Below, piece by piece: positions 21,255 through 28,404 of a stretch of DNA of 37,600 nucleotides; the first letter of the stretch is position 1; every line of letters begins with the position of its first letter. A program made the position numbers and the translations under genes. A model generated the notes under the pieces. That model searched no databases, was not told the origin of the DNA, and saw only the letters and a program-made list of their open reading frames with translations. This DNA is from Alphaproteobacteria bacterium (GTDB lineage: Bacteria; Pseudomonadota; Alphaproteobacteria; UBA9219; RFNS01): positions 1 to 37,600 of the forward strand of contig RFNS01000134.1 of assembly GCA_009927055.1 (NCBI GenBank), read 5' to 3'.

Positions 21255-21283
21255 AGGTTAGAAGGCGATCGCCCCCATGACAA
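21255..21283 (-). promoter_or_regulatory. Putative promoter of tRNA-Gly and perhaps the downstream operon
   Basis: On the minus strand TTGTCA (21278-21283), 17 bases, TAACCT (21255-21260); the tRNA 5' end is nine bases further on. Its -35 lies close to the apaG start on the other strand. No other promoter can fit between the tRNA and DUF983. Confidence 0.45.
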
Positions 21284-21301
21284 GTGTGGCGAAAAACGAC
21301 G

Positions 21302-21694
21302 ATGTACCAAGCCACCACCCGCCAACTTCGCATTTCTGTCCAGTCTGAGTTTCTGGAGCATCAATCGCAACCCGAAAATAATCAATATTTCTGGGCCTAT
21401 ACGGTGACCATAGAAAATATGGGGCAAGAAACCGTGCAGCTTCAAAACCGTTTTTGGCATATTACCGATGCGCTGGGCCAGGTGCAGGAAGTGCGGGGCA
21501 TGGGCGTGGTGGGCGAACAACCGGTGCTGGAGCCGGGCGATAGTTTCAGCTATACCAGCGGCACGCCGCTGGCCACACCATCGGGCGTGATGCGCGGGCA
21601 TTACAGCTTTACCAACGAAAAACGCGAGACGTTTGCGGCCACCATTCCGGCCTTCTCGCTCGATAGTCCGTATCAGCCCGTGCGGTTGAACTGA
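21302..21694 (+). CDS. apaG: ApaG domain protein
   Basis: A 130-residue ApaG protein, a single fibronectin-III-like beta-sandwich domain. Sequence signatures are ISVQSEFLEHQSQPENNQYFWAYTVTIENMG, LQNRFWHITDALGQVQEVRGMGVVGEQPVLEPGDSFSYTSG and MRGHYSFTNEKRETFAATIPAFSLD, matching the family closely; the GxGVVGxxP segment is conserved. Its role is not firmly known; it was linked to cobalt/magnesium phenotypes in enterics. I chose the ATG at 21302 (MYQATTRQLRISV) over the track's GTG at 21284 because it gives the family N terminus. Its stop overlaps the next start as TGATG. Confidence 0.95.
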   Translation: MYQATTRQLRISVQSEFLEHQSQPENNQYFWAYTVTIENMGQETVQLQNRFWHITDALGQVQEVRGMGVVGEQPVLEPGDSFSYTSGTPLATPSGVMRGHYSFTNEKRETFAATIPAFSLDSPYQPVRLN

Positions 21695-22956
21695 TGGATG
21701 TTGAAGAAACACAGGAACAACTCAGCCGCAGAGATGTTGTGGCCGCCCTTCAGCAAAAGCCGCACGATGCCGCGCTGTGGGTGACGCTGGGGAAGATTGA
21801 TTATTTTGCCGGCGCCTGGGCCGATGCGATTGATGCGTTTCAGCAGGCGCTGGCGCGTGATCCCAACAATGTGATGGCGTGGAATGGTCTTGGTCATCTC
21901 TCGACCGAGTTGGGCAACCCGCACGATACGGTTTTTTACCGCCGGAAGGCGCTGGCGTGCGATGACGGGCCAACCCAGCAGCTTAACCTGGCTTATGATC
22001 TTTTTCGGACTGAAGCGTGGCAAGAAGCCTGGAAACTTTATGATGCGCGGCATAGGCCGCGTCCTGGAAAATCATCGCTGGTGCTTACGCGGCCTTTCAC
22101 TCAACCGCGCTGGCAGGGGCAGGCGCTGCACGGCACGCTGCTGATATGGCAGGAACAGGGGATTGGCGAAGAAATTATTTTTTCCACCATGCTGGGCGAT
22201 GTTTTGGCGCGCACCAAACACGTGATGATGGAGTGCGAGGCGCGGCTTTTGCCGCTTTTTCAACGCACATGGCCCGAAGTGACATTTGTGGCGCATCACA
22301 ATCCGCCCTCGCCGTTGTGCGCGCAACAGGGGGTCGAGGCGCAGATACCCGCCGGCAGCCTTGGCCAATTTTTCCGCCAGACAACAGATGATTATAAAAC
22401 CACGCGCGCGTTGGCGCCCGATGACATGCTGGTGCAGCAGCTGCGTCAGCGATACAAGCGTCTGGCGGGTGATAGAAAGCTGCTGGGCATCAGCTGGCGT
22501 TCGCGCCCCTTTCTGAAGCGGGGCGGGTCGATCCATTTAACCGATCCTAAGTCGGTGCCTTTTTCCCAGCTGCAAAACGTGCTCGATCATGCGGGCTGGC
22601 TGCCCATCAGCGTGCAGTATGGCGATGTTTCTTCTGAAATGGCTGCGGTGCGGGCCATGGGGGTTGAGATGCTGTTCGATCGCGAGATTGACCCGCTGAC
22701 CGATCTGGACAGCGCGGCGGCGCAGATTGCAGCGATGGATGCCGTGGTGTGTGTCAGCAATGCCGCCGCCCACATGGCGGGGGCCATGCATAAAAACACG
22801 CATGTGCTGCTGCCGCGGGGGCGCGCCTGCATTCATCACTGGCATGTGGGGCGCGCGCGCAGTTTGTGGTATCCCTCGGCGCAACTTTATCGCCAAGCCC
22901 AGCATGGCGATTGGCAAGAACCGTTGGAAGCGTTGGTAAAAAATTTTGGGGCGTAG
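21694..22956 (+). CDS. TPR protein with GT9-like glycosyltransferase domain
   Basis: A 420-residue two-part protein. The N-terminal 110 residues contain tetratricopeptide repeats (ALWVTLGKIDYFAGAWADAIDAFQQALARDPNN, then AWNGLGHLSTELGN). After a linker, LLIWQEQGIGEEIIFSTMLGDVL resembles the EQGLGD motif of GT9/heptosyltransferase-like domains found behind TPR arrays, followed by KLLGISWRSRPF and AAQIAAMDAVVCVSNAAAHMAGAM, the typical nucleotide-sugar-binding C-terminal half. Related proteins are thought to glycosylate proteins or cell-surface material; here the acceptor is unknown. The ATG overlaps the apaG stop (TGATG), so it is translated with apaG. It is convergent with ftsA across a palindromic repeat. 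Confidence 0.8.
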   Translation: MDVEETQEQLSRRDVVAALQQKPHDAALWVTLGKIDYFAGAWADAIDAFQQALARDPNNVMAWNGLGHLSTELGNPHDTVFYRRKALACDDGPTQQLNLAYDLFRTEAWQEAWKLYDARHRPRPGKSSLVLTRPFTQPRWQGQALHGTLLIWQEQGIGEEIIFSTMLGDVLARTKHVMMECEARLLPLFQRTWPEVTFVAHHNPPSPLCAQQGVEAQIPAGSLGQFFRQTTDDYKTTRALAPDDMLVQQLRQRYKRLAGDRKLLGISWRSRPFLKRGGSIHLTDPKSVPFSQLQNVLDHAGWLPISVQYGDVSSEMAAVRAMGVEMLFDREIDPLTDLDSAAAQIAAMDAVVCVSNAAAHMAGAMHKNTHVLLPRGRACIHHWHVGRARSLWYPSAQLYRQAQHGDWQEPLEALVKNFGA

Positions 22957-22992
22957 GGGAATGTTTGATTGAAGGTAAGAAAAAACACTGCC

Positions 22993-23079
22993 GTGCCTGC
23001 GAAGGCAGGCACCCAGCACACGCATGACACACAAAAAGCAACCGGTGATTGATGGGCCCCTGCCTTCGCAGGGGCGTCA
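22993..23079. repeat. Paired-hairpin palindromic repeat (copy 3)
   Basis: Two perfect hairpins in opposite orientation, GTGCCTGC-GAAG-GCAGGCAC (22993-23012) and GCCCCTGC-CTTC-GCAGGGGC (23056-23075), joined by about 43 bases. A 36-base stretch at 23050-23085 is identical to the reverse complement of 29512-29547. It lies between convergent genes and could end both transcripts. Confidence 0.85.
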
Positions 23080-23110
23080 GTTTTTCATTCTTGTTGAAAA
23101 AGTTCTAACT

Positions 23111-24445
23111 CTAAATCGCCTGCTTAAACCACTGGCCCAGGCGACCAAAGGCGCTGGTGCTCAGGCGTTCTTCGCCAAAGCCTGTAATGGTAATGGGCGA
23201 GGGGTTAAGCGCCGCATGCAGCAACCCGACAGCGGTGCTGAAGTTGGGGCCGTTCGCCATGTCGGGGTGCGTGCCTTCCAGCAGGCGCGCTTCGGGTGCG
23301 TTTTTCCCATGCGCGGCCGAGCGCACAAGTTTAAGCGGCTTGCCAAGGCGCACGGTTTTATCGAGCACGCGTTGGGCCAACTCGCGCATGCCGGGCAATT
23401 GGCTGGCGCCGCCTGTAAGCACCACGCGCTTGCCCACCACTTCCTGCAGGCCGCTATCATCTAACTTTTTTTTCACCATCTCAAACACTTCTTCCAGGCG
23501 CGGCTGAATAATGCCGGTTAAGTGCGATTTGGGAATTTGCGTGGCATGATCGGGCAGATCATCGCCCATCTGCGGCACCTGAATGGTCTCGCGCTCATCC
23601 AGCGCGCTTTTTTGGGCGAAGCCATACAGTGTTTTCAGACGCTCGGCGTGCGCGGTGCTGGTGGTCAGGCCGCGCGCAATATCATTGGTCACGTGCGCCC
23701 CCCCCACAGGCACGCTGCCCGTATAAACGCATTGACCTTCAAAAAAAATCGCAAAGGTGGTGGTGCCCGCCCCCATATCAATCATCGTGCAGCCTAAATC
23801 GGTTTCATCTTCCACCAAACACGAAAGGCCGCTGGCATAGGAACTGACCACCATCTGATCCACTTCCAAATGGCTGCGCGCCACAGCGGCCGCCAGCGTG
23901 CGCACAGGGCCAAAGGCCGCCGTGATCAGGTGCAGATCAACCCCCAGTTTTTGCCCAATCATGCCCAGCGGATTTTTAATGCCGCGCTGACCATCCAGCC
24001 GGTAACTTAGGGGAAGGGCATGAATAATCTCGCGCGCGACATCGCTTTCATCCAGCGATAAATCAGCCGCCTCGCGCATCAGGTGCGCCACTTCGGCCTG
24101 GCCCACTTCATGACCCGCCAGCGAAAGATCCAGCGTATAATCTTGGCTGGCCACATGCCCGCCTGAGATGTTGACCACCACGCGATCAATTTCCACATCG
24201 GCCATTTGTTCGGCGGCGCTTACCGCCTGGGCGATGGCCTGTTGGGCGGGCTCCATCTGGCTGATAATGCCGGCCTTGATGCCCGACGACAGCAAATGCC
24301 CAATCCCCACAATCTGGGCTTGGCCTTCGGCATCGGTGCGCGCAATCAGGCACACAATTTTGCTGGTCCCCACATCCAGCGCGGCCACAAGGCCCGATCC
24401 TTTGTGACGTGATGATTTGAAGGGCCAGAGGGTTGAACGGTTCAT
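23111..24445 (-). CDS. ftsA: Cell division protein FtsA
   Basis: FtsA is an actin-like ATPase that tethers FtsZ to the inner membrane. The 444-residue protein starts with a short basic stretch, then VAALDVGTSKIVCLIA (phosphate 1 motif), the 1C/SHS2 domain region (VVVNISGGHVASQDYTLDLSL), TMIDMGAGTTTFAIFFEG (phosphate 2), and VVLTGGASQLPGMRELAQRVL (adenosine motif). The C-terminal FGRLGQWFKQAI is an amphipathic helix, the membrane-targeting sequence. Its ATG overlaps the ftsQ stop as ATGA. Unusually, no ftsZ follows: the next feature is a palindromic repeat and a convergent gene. Confidence 0.97.
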   Translation of the reverse strand: MNRSTLWPFKSSRHKGSGLVAALDVGTSKIVCLIARTDAEGQAQIVGIGHLLSSGIKAGIISQMEPAQQAIAQAVSAAEQMADVEIDRVVVNISGGHVASQDYTLDLSLAGHEVGQAEVAHLMREAADLSLDESDVAREIIHALPLSYRLDGQRGIKNPLGMIGQKLGVDLHLITAAFGPVRTLAAAVARSHLEVDQMVVSSYASGLSCLVEDETDLGCTMIDMGAGTTTFAIFFEGQCVYTGSVPVGGAHVTNDIARGLTTSTAHAERLKTLYGFAQKSALDERETIQVPQMGDDLPDHATQIPKSHLTGIIQPRLEEVFEMVKKKLDDSGLQEVVGKRVVLTGGASQLPGMRELAQRVLDKTVRLGKPLKLVRSAAHGKNAPEARLLEGTHPDMANGPNFSTAVGLLHAALNPSPITITGFGEERLSTSAFGRLGQWFKQAI

Positions 24446-25296
24446 GGGGTCGATACCTTATCAGAAGAAGGGGGCTGGCGCACCAGCGAGGTGGTGGTGG
24501 CGGTTGAGACAGGCGTGGGCGGAATTTTTTCCAACACCATGCGTCCTTCCACGCGCAGATCGATGGTGCGCAGCGAGCGCGAGAGCAGATCATGCTCGGC
24601 AATCAGCTGGGCCACCTGGGGCAGAATTATCGAGATATCACCCTCGGGCAGTTTGAGAGTGAGATGATTTTTCAAGATCAGATCAAAGCGCCGCCCCCCC
24701 ACCCAGTGCGCTTCGGCCAGTTGGTCGCGCAGGGCGGGGAATTGCCGCCACGCCTTCATCAGCCGCCCCACCTGCGATGACGCGCCATCACCCACCATCA
24801 GCGGAAGCTGGGTAAAAGGTGCGCCATTGATGGTGGGAATCACATCGCCCTGCTGGTCGATCAGCACAATGGTCTGATCGGCGCCCCGCCAGCGCGCGGC
24901 AGGAATACGTTCATGCAGCGTGACCACCAGCGTATCGGGCCATTGGCGGCGCACATGGGCCGATTGCACCCAGGGCAGTTGTTGAAGCCGCGTTTGAATC
25001 TCTAATAAATTTAACCCCAGCAGTGGCGTATTTTTTGTCATGGCCAGCGCGGCGCTGATGTGGTCGGGCGGTGTCAGGCGGCGCCCACCCACCAGCACAT
25101 GGTCGGCGCGCATGCCCTTGCGGGCGGTTTCGGCCACCAGCCACGGCATGATGCTGGGCATTTGCGGCCGCCATCCCGAAAAATGAATGGCCAGATAAGA
25201 GCCCGACAGCACAAGCACCACCAGCGCCGCCCAGAACACATGCCGGTGCAGACCTTGTTGCGAACGTTTGGATCGTTTGTGGGGTTTTTTTCCCAT
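24442..25296 (-). CDS. ftsQ: Cell division protein FtsQ
   Basis: FtsQ is a bitopic divisome protein linking FtsB/FtsL to the rest. From the ATG at 25296 it is 284 residues: a basic cytoplasmic tail (MGKKPHKRSKRSQQG), one membrane segment (about 20-40, FWAALVVLVLSGSYLAIHF), a POTRA domain (ADHVLVGGRRLTPPDHISAALAM...NTPLLGLNLLEIQTRLQQLPWVQSAHVRRQWPDTLVVTLHERIPAARW) and a beta domain ending IDLRVEGRMVLEK, then a disordered tail. GTG at 25317 is an alternative start; neither has a clear Shine-Dalgarno sequence. It follows bamE by about 65 bases; murB and ddl, common upstream partners, are not here. Confidence 0.94.
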   Translation of the reverse strand: MGKKPHKRSKRSQQGLHRHVFWAALVVLVLSGSYLAIHFSGWRPQMPSIMPWLVAETARKGMRADHVLVGGRRLTPPDHISAALAMTKNTPLLGLNLLEIQTRLQQLPWVQSAHVRRQWPDTLVVTLHERIPAARWRGADQTIVLIDQQGDVIPTINGAPFTQLPLMVGDGASSQVGRLMKAWRQFPALRDQLAEAHWVGGRRFDLILKNHLTLKLPEGDISIILPQVAQLIAEHDLLSRSLRTIDLRVEGRMVLEKIPPTPVSTATTTSLVRQPPSSDKVSTP

Positions 25297-25361
25297 ACTG
25301 ATTTGCGATGTTATCACATCATGCGACAGGGCAAAAACAGGGCAGAAATCAGGCCTGTGGT

Positions 25362-25811
25362 TTATTGCCCTGGCCCGCGATTGTTGCGTCCCCCCGGCAG
25401 GCCGGGGCGGCCGATGCCGCCAAACAGCTCTTGAAACAGGCTGTTTTCGCGCCCCAGCGTGGGTGTGCGCTCGGTTTCAGGGTCAAGGCTGGCGCGGGGG
25501 GCGCTGTTCAGATTATCAATCGCCGTCACTTTGCCATCGTCGCCAAAACGAATCCGCACCGATGTATGGGCCGCCACATCGGGCCTGAAAAAGGCGGTTT
25601 GCTCGGTTGTCTGGCCTACGTAATACCAGGTGTTTTCATCAAAATCGGCCACATAGGTGGGGGTGCCCAGCACATTGGCCACATCATCGCGCGTGCTGGT
25701 GCCGACCGAAAGTTGCGCCAGTTTATCAGCATCAACCAAATGCCCGCGGTTGGTCATGGCGGGCGCGCAGGCTGACAGCAGCAAAACGATGACGAGCACA
25801 AGTTTTTTCAT
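25362..25811 (-). CDS. bamE: Outer membrane assembly lipoprotein BamE (OmlA/SmpA family)
   Basis: BamE is a small lipoprotein of the BAM complex that folds outer membrane proteins. The 149-residue protein has a lipoprotein signal (MKKLVLVIVLLLSAC, lipobox Cys15) and a SmpA/OmlA domain with LAQLSVGTSTRDDVANVLGTPTYVADFDENTWYYVGQ and a closing VRIRFGDDGKVTAIDNL strand. The tail is Pro/Gly/Asn-rich, as in alphaproteobacterial members. The ATG at 25811 replaces the track's GTG two codons upstream. It has no Shine-Dalgarno sequence and a -10-like box six bases before ATG. Divergence from DUF177 across 51 bases is a known alphaproteobacterial arrangement. Confidence 0.93.
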   Translation of the reverse strand: MKKLVLVIVLLLSACAPAMTNRGHLVDADKLAQLSVGTSTRDDVANVLGTPTYVADFDENTWYYVGQTTEQTAFFRPDVAAHTSVRIRFGDDGKVTAIDNLNSAPRASLDPETERTPTLGRENSLFQELFGGIGRPGLPGGRNNRGPGQ

Positions 25812-25817
25812 CGTCAC

Positions 25818-25856
25818 AAAATAACACTAGGTGCGTTTGATGCAAATCGGCATAAT
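25818..25856. promoter_or_regulatory. Interleaved divergent promoters for bamE and DUF177
   Basis: Minus strand: TTGCAT (25840-25845), 16 bases, TATTTT (25818-25823), six bases before the bamE ATG. Plus strand: CATAAT (25851-25856), six bases before the DUF177 ATG, with no good -35. Only 51 bases separate the two start codons, so both promoters overlap and both mRNAs are predicted to be leaderless. Confidence 0.4.
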
Positions 25857-25862
25857 GCAGGC

Positions 25863-26393
25863 ATGAAAAAGCCCGCCCCCGAATATTCATTCATGGTGCA
25901 GGTGCTGAGGTTGAAACCCTCGGGCGAGGTGTGTCAGCTGAACGCCCCCGAACCGGCACGACGCGCCCTTTGTCACCGGCTCGATCTGCTGTCGCTCGAT
26001 TCGCTGACAGCCACCCTCACGCTGACGCCTGAAGGATCATCGCAAAACGTGGCGGCGCGGGGCGTGTGGTCGGCGCGTTATGCGCAGCGCTGTGTAGTGA
26101 CGCTGGAAGCTGTGGCGGTGGTGCGCCATAATATTCCCCTTCATGCGGTGTTCATGCCCCGCGCGGCCATGCCCGATGATGTATCGTTGGAGGATGACGA
26201 AGATATCGAAGAAATTCCAGCAAACGGCGAAATGGATGTGGGCGAATGGGTGGTGCAGCATCTGGCGGCCCAGCTTGATCCTTATCCACGCAGGCCCGAT
26301 GCGGTGTTTGAAGGCGTGAAGGGTGATGATGCGCGCCAGCCTTTCGCCACGCTGATCGATATTCGTGACAAGCTGCCCAAAGGCAAACAATAG
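25863..26393 (+). CDS. yceD: DUF177 (YceD-like) protein
   Basis: A 176-residue member of the DUF177/YceD family, linked in other bacteria and plastids to 23S rRNA maturation or accumulation. The recognisable core is the C-terminal half: an acidic loop (SLEDDEDIEEIPANGEMDVGEWVVQHLAAQLDPYPRRPDAVF), matching the D.GE...QLALALPPYPR pattern. An earlier beta-rich part contains WSARYAQRCVVTLEAV, which corresponds to the family's CSRCLEP-like segment but keeps only one Cys, so zinc binding is unlikely. The usual downstream genes (rpmF or plsX-fabH-ihfA) are absent; uppP converges on it instead. The start codon has a -10-like box six bases upstream. Confidence 0.9.
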   Translation: MKKPAPEYSFMVQVLRLKPSGEVCQLNAPEPARRALCHRLDLLSLDSLTATLTLTPEGSSQNVAARGVWSARYAQRCVVTLEAVAVVRHNIPLHAVFMPRAAMPDDVSLEDDEDIEEIPANGEMDVGEWVVQHLAAQLDPYPRRPDAVFEGVKGDDARQPFATLIDIRDKLPKGKQ

Positions 26394-26458
26394 CGCGCGT
26401 GCGCGTGCGGTTGGTTCTGCCTGATCAGAGCGCTTATTATATATGCGTCAACATCTCC

Positions 26459-27256
26459 CTAAAGCAGCCACAAAAAAACTGTGCCCAGCACAATGCGATA
26501 CCATGCAAACGGCGCAAAGCCGTGGCGTCCCACAAACGCGATAAGATTTTTAACAACAAACAGCGCCGAAAAAAACGCAAACATCAGCCCCACGCCAATC
26601 ACCGCCGCATCATGGCTGACCAGCAGGGTGTGGTTTTTATAAAGGTCATAGACTGTGGCCGCCAGCAGCGTGGGCACCGACAGAAGAAACGAAAATTCGG
26701 TGGCCACCTTGCGTTCAATGCCGCACAAAAGCGCTGTCATGATGGTGGCGCCCGACCGGCTGACCCCAGGCACAAGGGCCAGACACTGGCCAAGACCAAT
26801 GATAAGCCCCTGACGCCGCGTGATGGTTTCGGTGGTGCTGACCCTGGCGTTGGGCTTAAATTTTTCGATGATCAGCATGGCGATGCCCCCCACAATGAGG
26901 GCCGAGGCGACCACAGCAGGGCTGAACAAAACCTGTTTAATATAATCGTGCAACAGCGCGCCCAGGCCCAGGGCCGGCGCAAACCCCAGCGCGATGGTGA
27001 TGATTTGCTGGCGCGCAAACTTATCGTGCGGCCAGCGCGTGAGTAACCCCCACATTTTTTCAAAATACACGGTCATGATGGCCAGAATGGCCCCCACCTG
27101 CACAGCGACTTCAAACACTTTGCCAGGGGGGGCGGCAAATCCCAGCACATCGATGGCCAAGATCAGGTGCCCGGTCGATGAGACCGGCAAAAATTCGGTC
27201 ACGCCCTCCAGCACGCCCAAAAAGGCCGCCTGAAGATAAATTGTGGGGAATTCCAT
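26459..27256 (-). CDS. uppP: Undecaprenyl-diphosphatase (BacA)
   Basis: UppP dephosphorylates undecaprenyl pyrophosphate to recycle the lipid carrier for peptidoglycan and O-antigen. The 265-residue integral membrane protein carries both active-site motifs: LEGVTEFLPVSSTGHLIL (about residues 16-34, with catalytic Glu and Ser) and LVPGVSRSGATIM (about 161-173, with catalytic Arg). About eight hydrophobic helices are seen, as expected. It begins three bases after the DUF2336 stop, so the two are co-transcribed. It supplies a carrier that mrdA and the polysaccharide genes in this window also depend on. Confidence 0.97.
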   Translation of the reverse strand: MEFPTIYLQAAFLGVLEGVTEFLPVSSTGHLILAIDVLGFAAPPGKVFEVAVQVGAILAIMTVYFEKMWGLLTRWPHDKFARQQIITIALGFAPALGLGALLHDYIKQVLFSPAVVASALIVGGIAMLIIEKFKPNARVSTTETITRRQGLIIGLGQCLALVPGVSRSGATIMTALLCGIERKVATEFSFLLSVPTLLAATVYDLYKNHTLLVSHDAAVIGVGLMFAFFSALFVVKNLIAFVGRHGFAPFAWYRIVLGTVFLWLL

Positions 27257-27259
27257 ACC

Positions 27260-28366
27260 CTAAGCTGCTTGCATTAAATCGGCCAGCTTGTCGAGCAGAT
27301 AGTTGGCATCATCAGGTTCAAGATCATCGCAGTGGGTGAGGATGCGTTCAAGCACGCGCTGGCGATATCGTTCAAGATCGCGGGTGCCGCCATCAAAACC
27401 CGTTTCGTGCACAACGGCCAGGGCGGTGCGCACCACGCCAAAAAAAGCCATGGGCAGCCCGCTTTTTTGATACAGCGACCGAAGCCCTAGCGCGCCCGCA
27501 TCGTGAATAAGAATGCGCGCGTTGATCAGCGGCACCTGCGAGAGCTCGGCCATCGCGACTTCAAAAAAACCCACATCGCCCATGCACAGCGCGCGCATAA
27601 TCAGCGATGGCGTCAGGCGTTCGTTTTTAATCAGCTGCTGAATGAGTTTTTCAAGGTCATGATCGCTGGCCTGTGTCACAAGGCCGATGGTGGCCCGCTC
27701 GCGCGATTGCATAATCAAATCGGCCGCTGTCTGGGGCGAGAGTTCGTGGTGCGAGACCAGATAATCTTTCAGGCGATTAGACACCACATTGACCAGTTTT
27801 TCGGCCACCGTGGGGGGCAGTTTTTTGCGCGTCACAATCGCTTCCTGAAATTCGGGTTTGGCGCTAAATTTATCCAGCGCTTTTTCATACGATTGTTCGG
27901 CAATCATGGCGCCTTCGTTGGCCACCAGCGTGGTCACCACTTTTTCGCTGCCTTTTTCAACCAGCGCGGCCGACACGCTCTCAGACACCACCGCGCGTTT
28001 GGCCACGGCCACCTGTTTTTGCTCTGATCCCTGGCGAATAATCTCGACCAAATCCTGCTCGCTCAGCAGGGTGCTGTCTTGCAGAATGGGCAGGGCCACC
28101 TGTTCCACATCGTGGGCCAGTTTTTTGGCCACGTCGGGGGGCACGCGCTGCGCCTTGCGGATGCTGAGGGCCAAACTTTCGCGCACCACCACCGCCACGT
28201 CTTGGGCCAGGATGCGAATAATATCTTGCGCCAGCGAAAGTTCGCTGTCGGTCAGCGCGGTGCTGTCAAGATCAAGCCCGATTTTTCCGGCCACTTTGGC
28301 GCGTTCATCGGGGGCGGGGTTGGTCAGCAGCCGCTCGACGTCGGCTTTGGTCAGTTGGGTGGCCAT
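27260..28366 (-). CDS. DUF2336 domain protein
   Basis: A 368-residue protein of the alphaproteobacterial DUF2336 family, whose function is not established. It is almost wholly helical, with recurring short helix pairs in a HEAT-like pattern (for example AQDIIRILAQDVAVVVRESLALSIRK, VAKKLAHDVEQVALPILQDSTLLSEQDLVEIIRQGSEQKQVAVAKR). It has no signal peptide or membrane segment and is probably a cytoplasmic scaffold or partner protein. The ATG at 28366 (MATQLTKADVERLL) is chosen over the track's TTG at 28387. It lies 38 bases after thyX and three bases before uppP on the same strand, forming a likely thyX-DUF2336-uppP unit. Confidence 0.88.
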   Translation of the reverse strand: MATQLTKADVERLLTNPAPDERAKVAGKIGLDLDSTALTDSELSLAQDIIRILAQDVAVVVRESLALSIRKAQRVPPDVAKKLAHDVEQVALPILQDSTLLSEQDLVEIIRQGSEQKQVAVAKRAVVSESVSAALVEKGSEKVVTTLVANEGAMIAEQSYEKALDKFSAKPEFQEAIVTRKKLPPTVAEKLVNVVSNRLKDYLVSHHELSPQTAADLIMQSRERATIGLVTQASDHDLEKLIQQLIKNERLTPSLIMRALCMGDVGFFEVAMAELSQVPLINARILIHDAGALGLRSLYQKSGLPMAFFGVVRTALAVVHETGFDGGTRDLERYRQRVLERILTHCDDLEPDDANYLLDKLADLMQAA

Positions 28367-28404
28367 CAACCCCGCAGCCTGCCCCAACCAAGGTTATCAT
28401 TTGG

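Noticed and set aside
22981-23090. CRISPR array at the repeat clusters
   Set aside because: The repeats are inverted hairpin pairs, not regularly spaced direct repeats with spacers, and no cas genes are present.
26399-27046. 215-aa plus-strand ORF over uppP
   Set aside because: Antisense to a gene with both UppP active-site motifs; low-complexity His/Arg/Lys composition.
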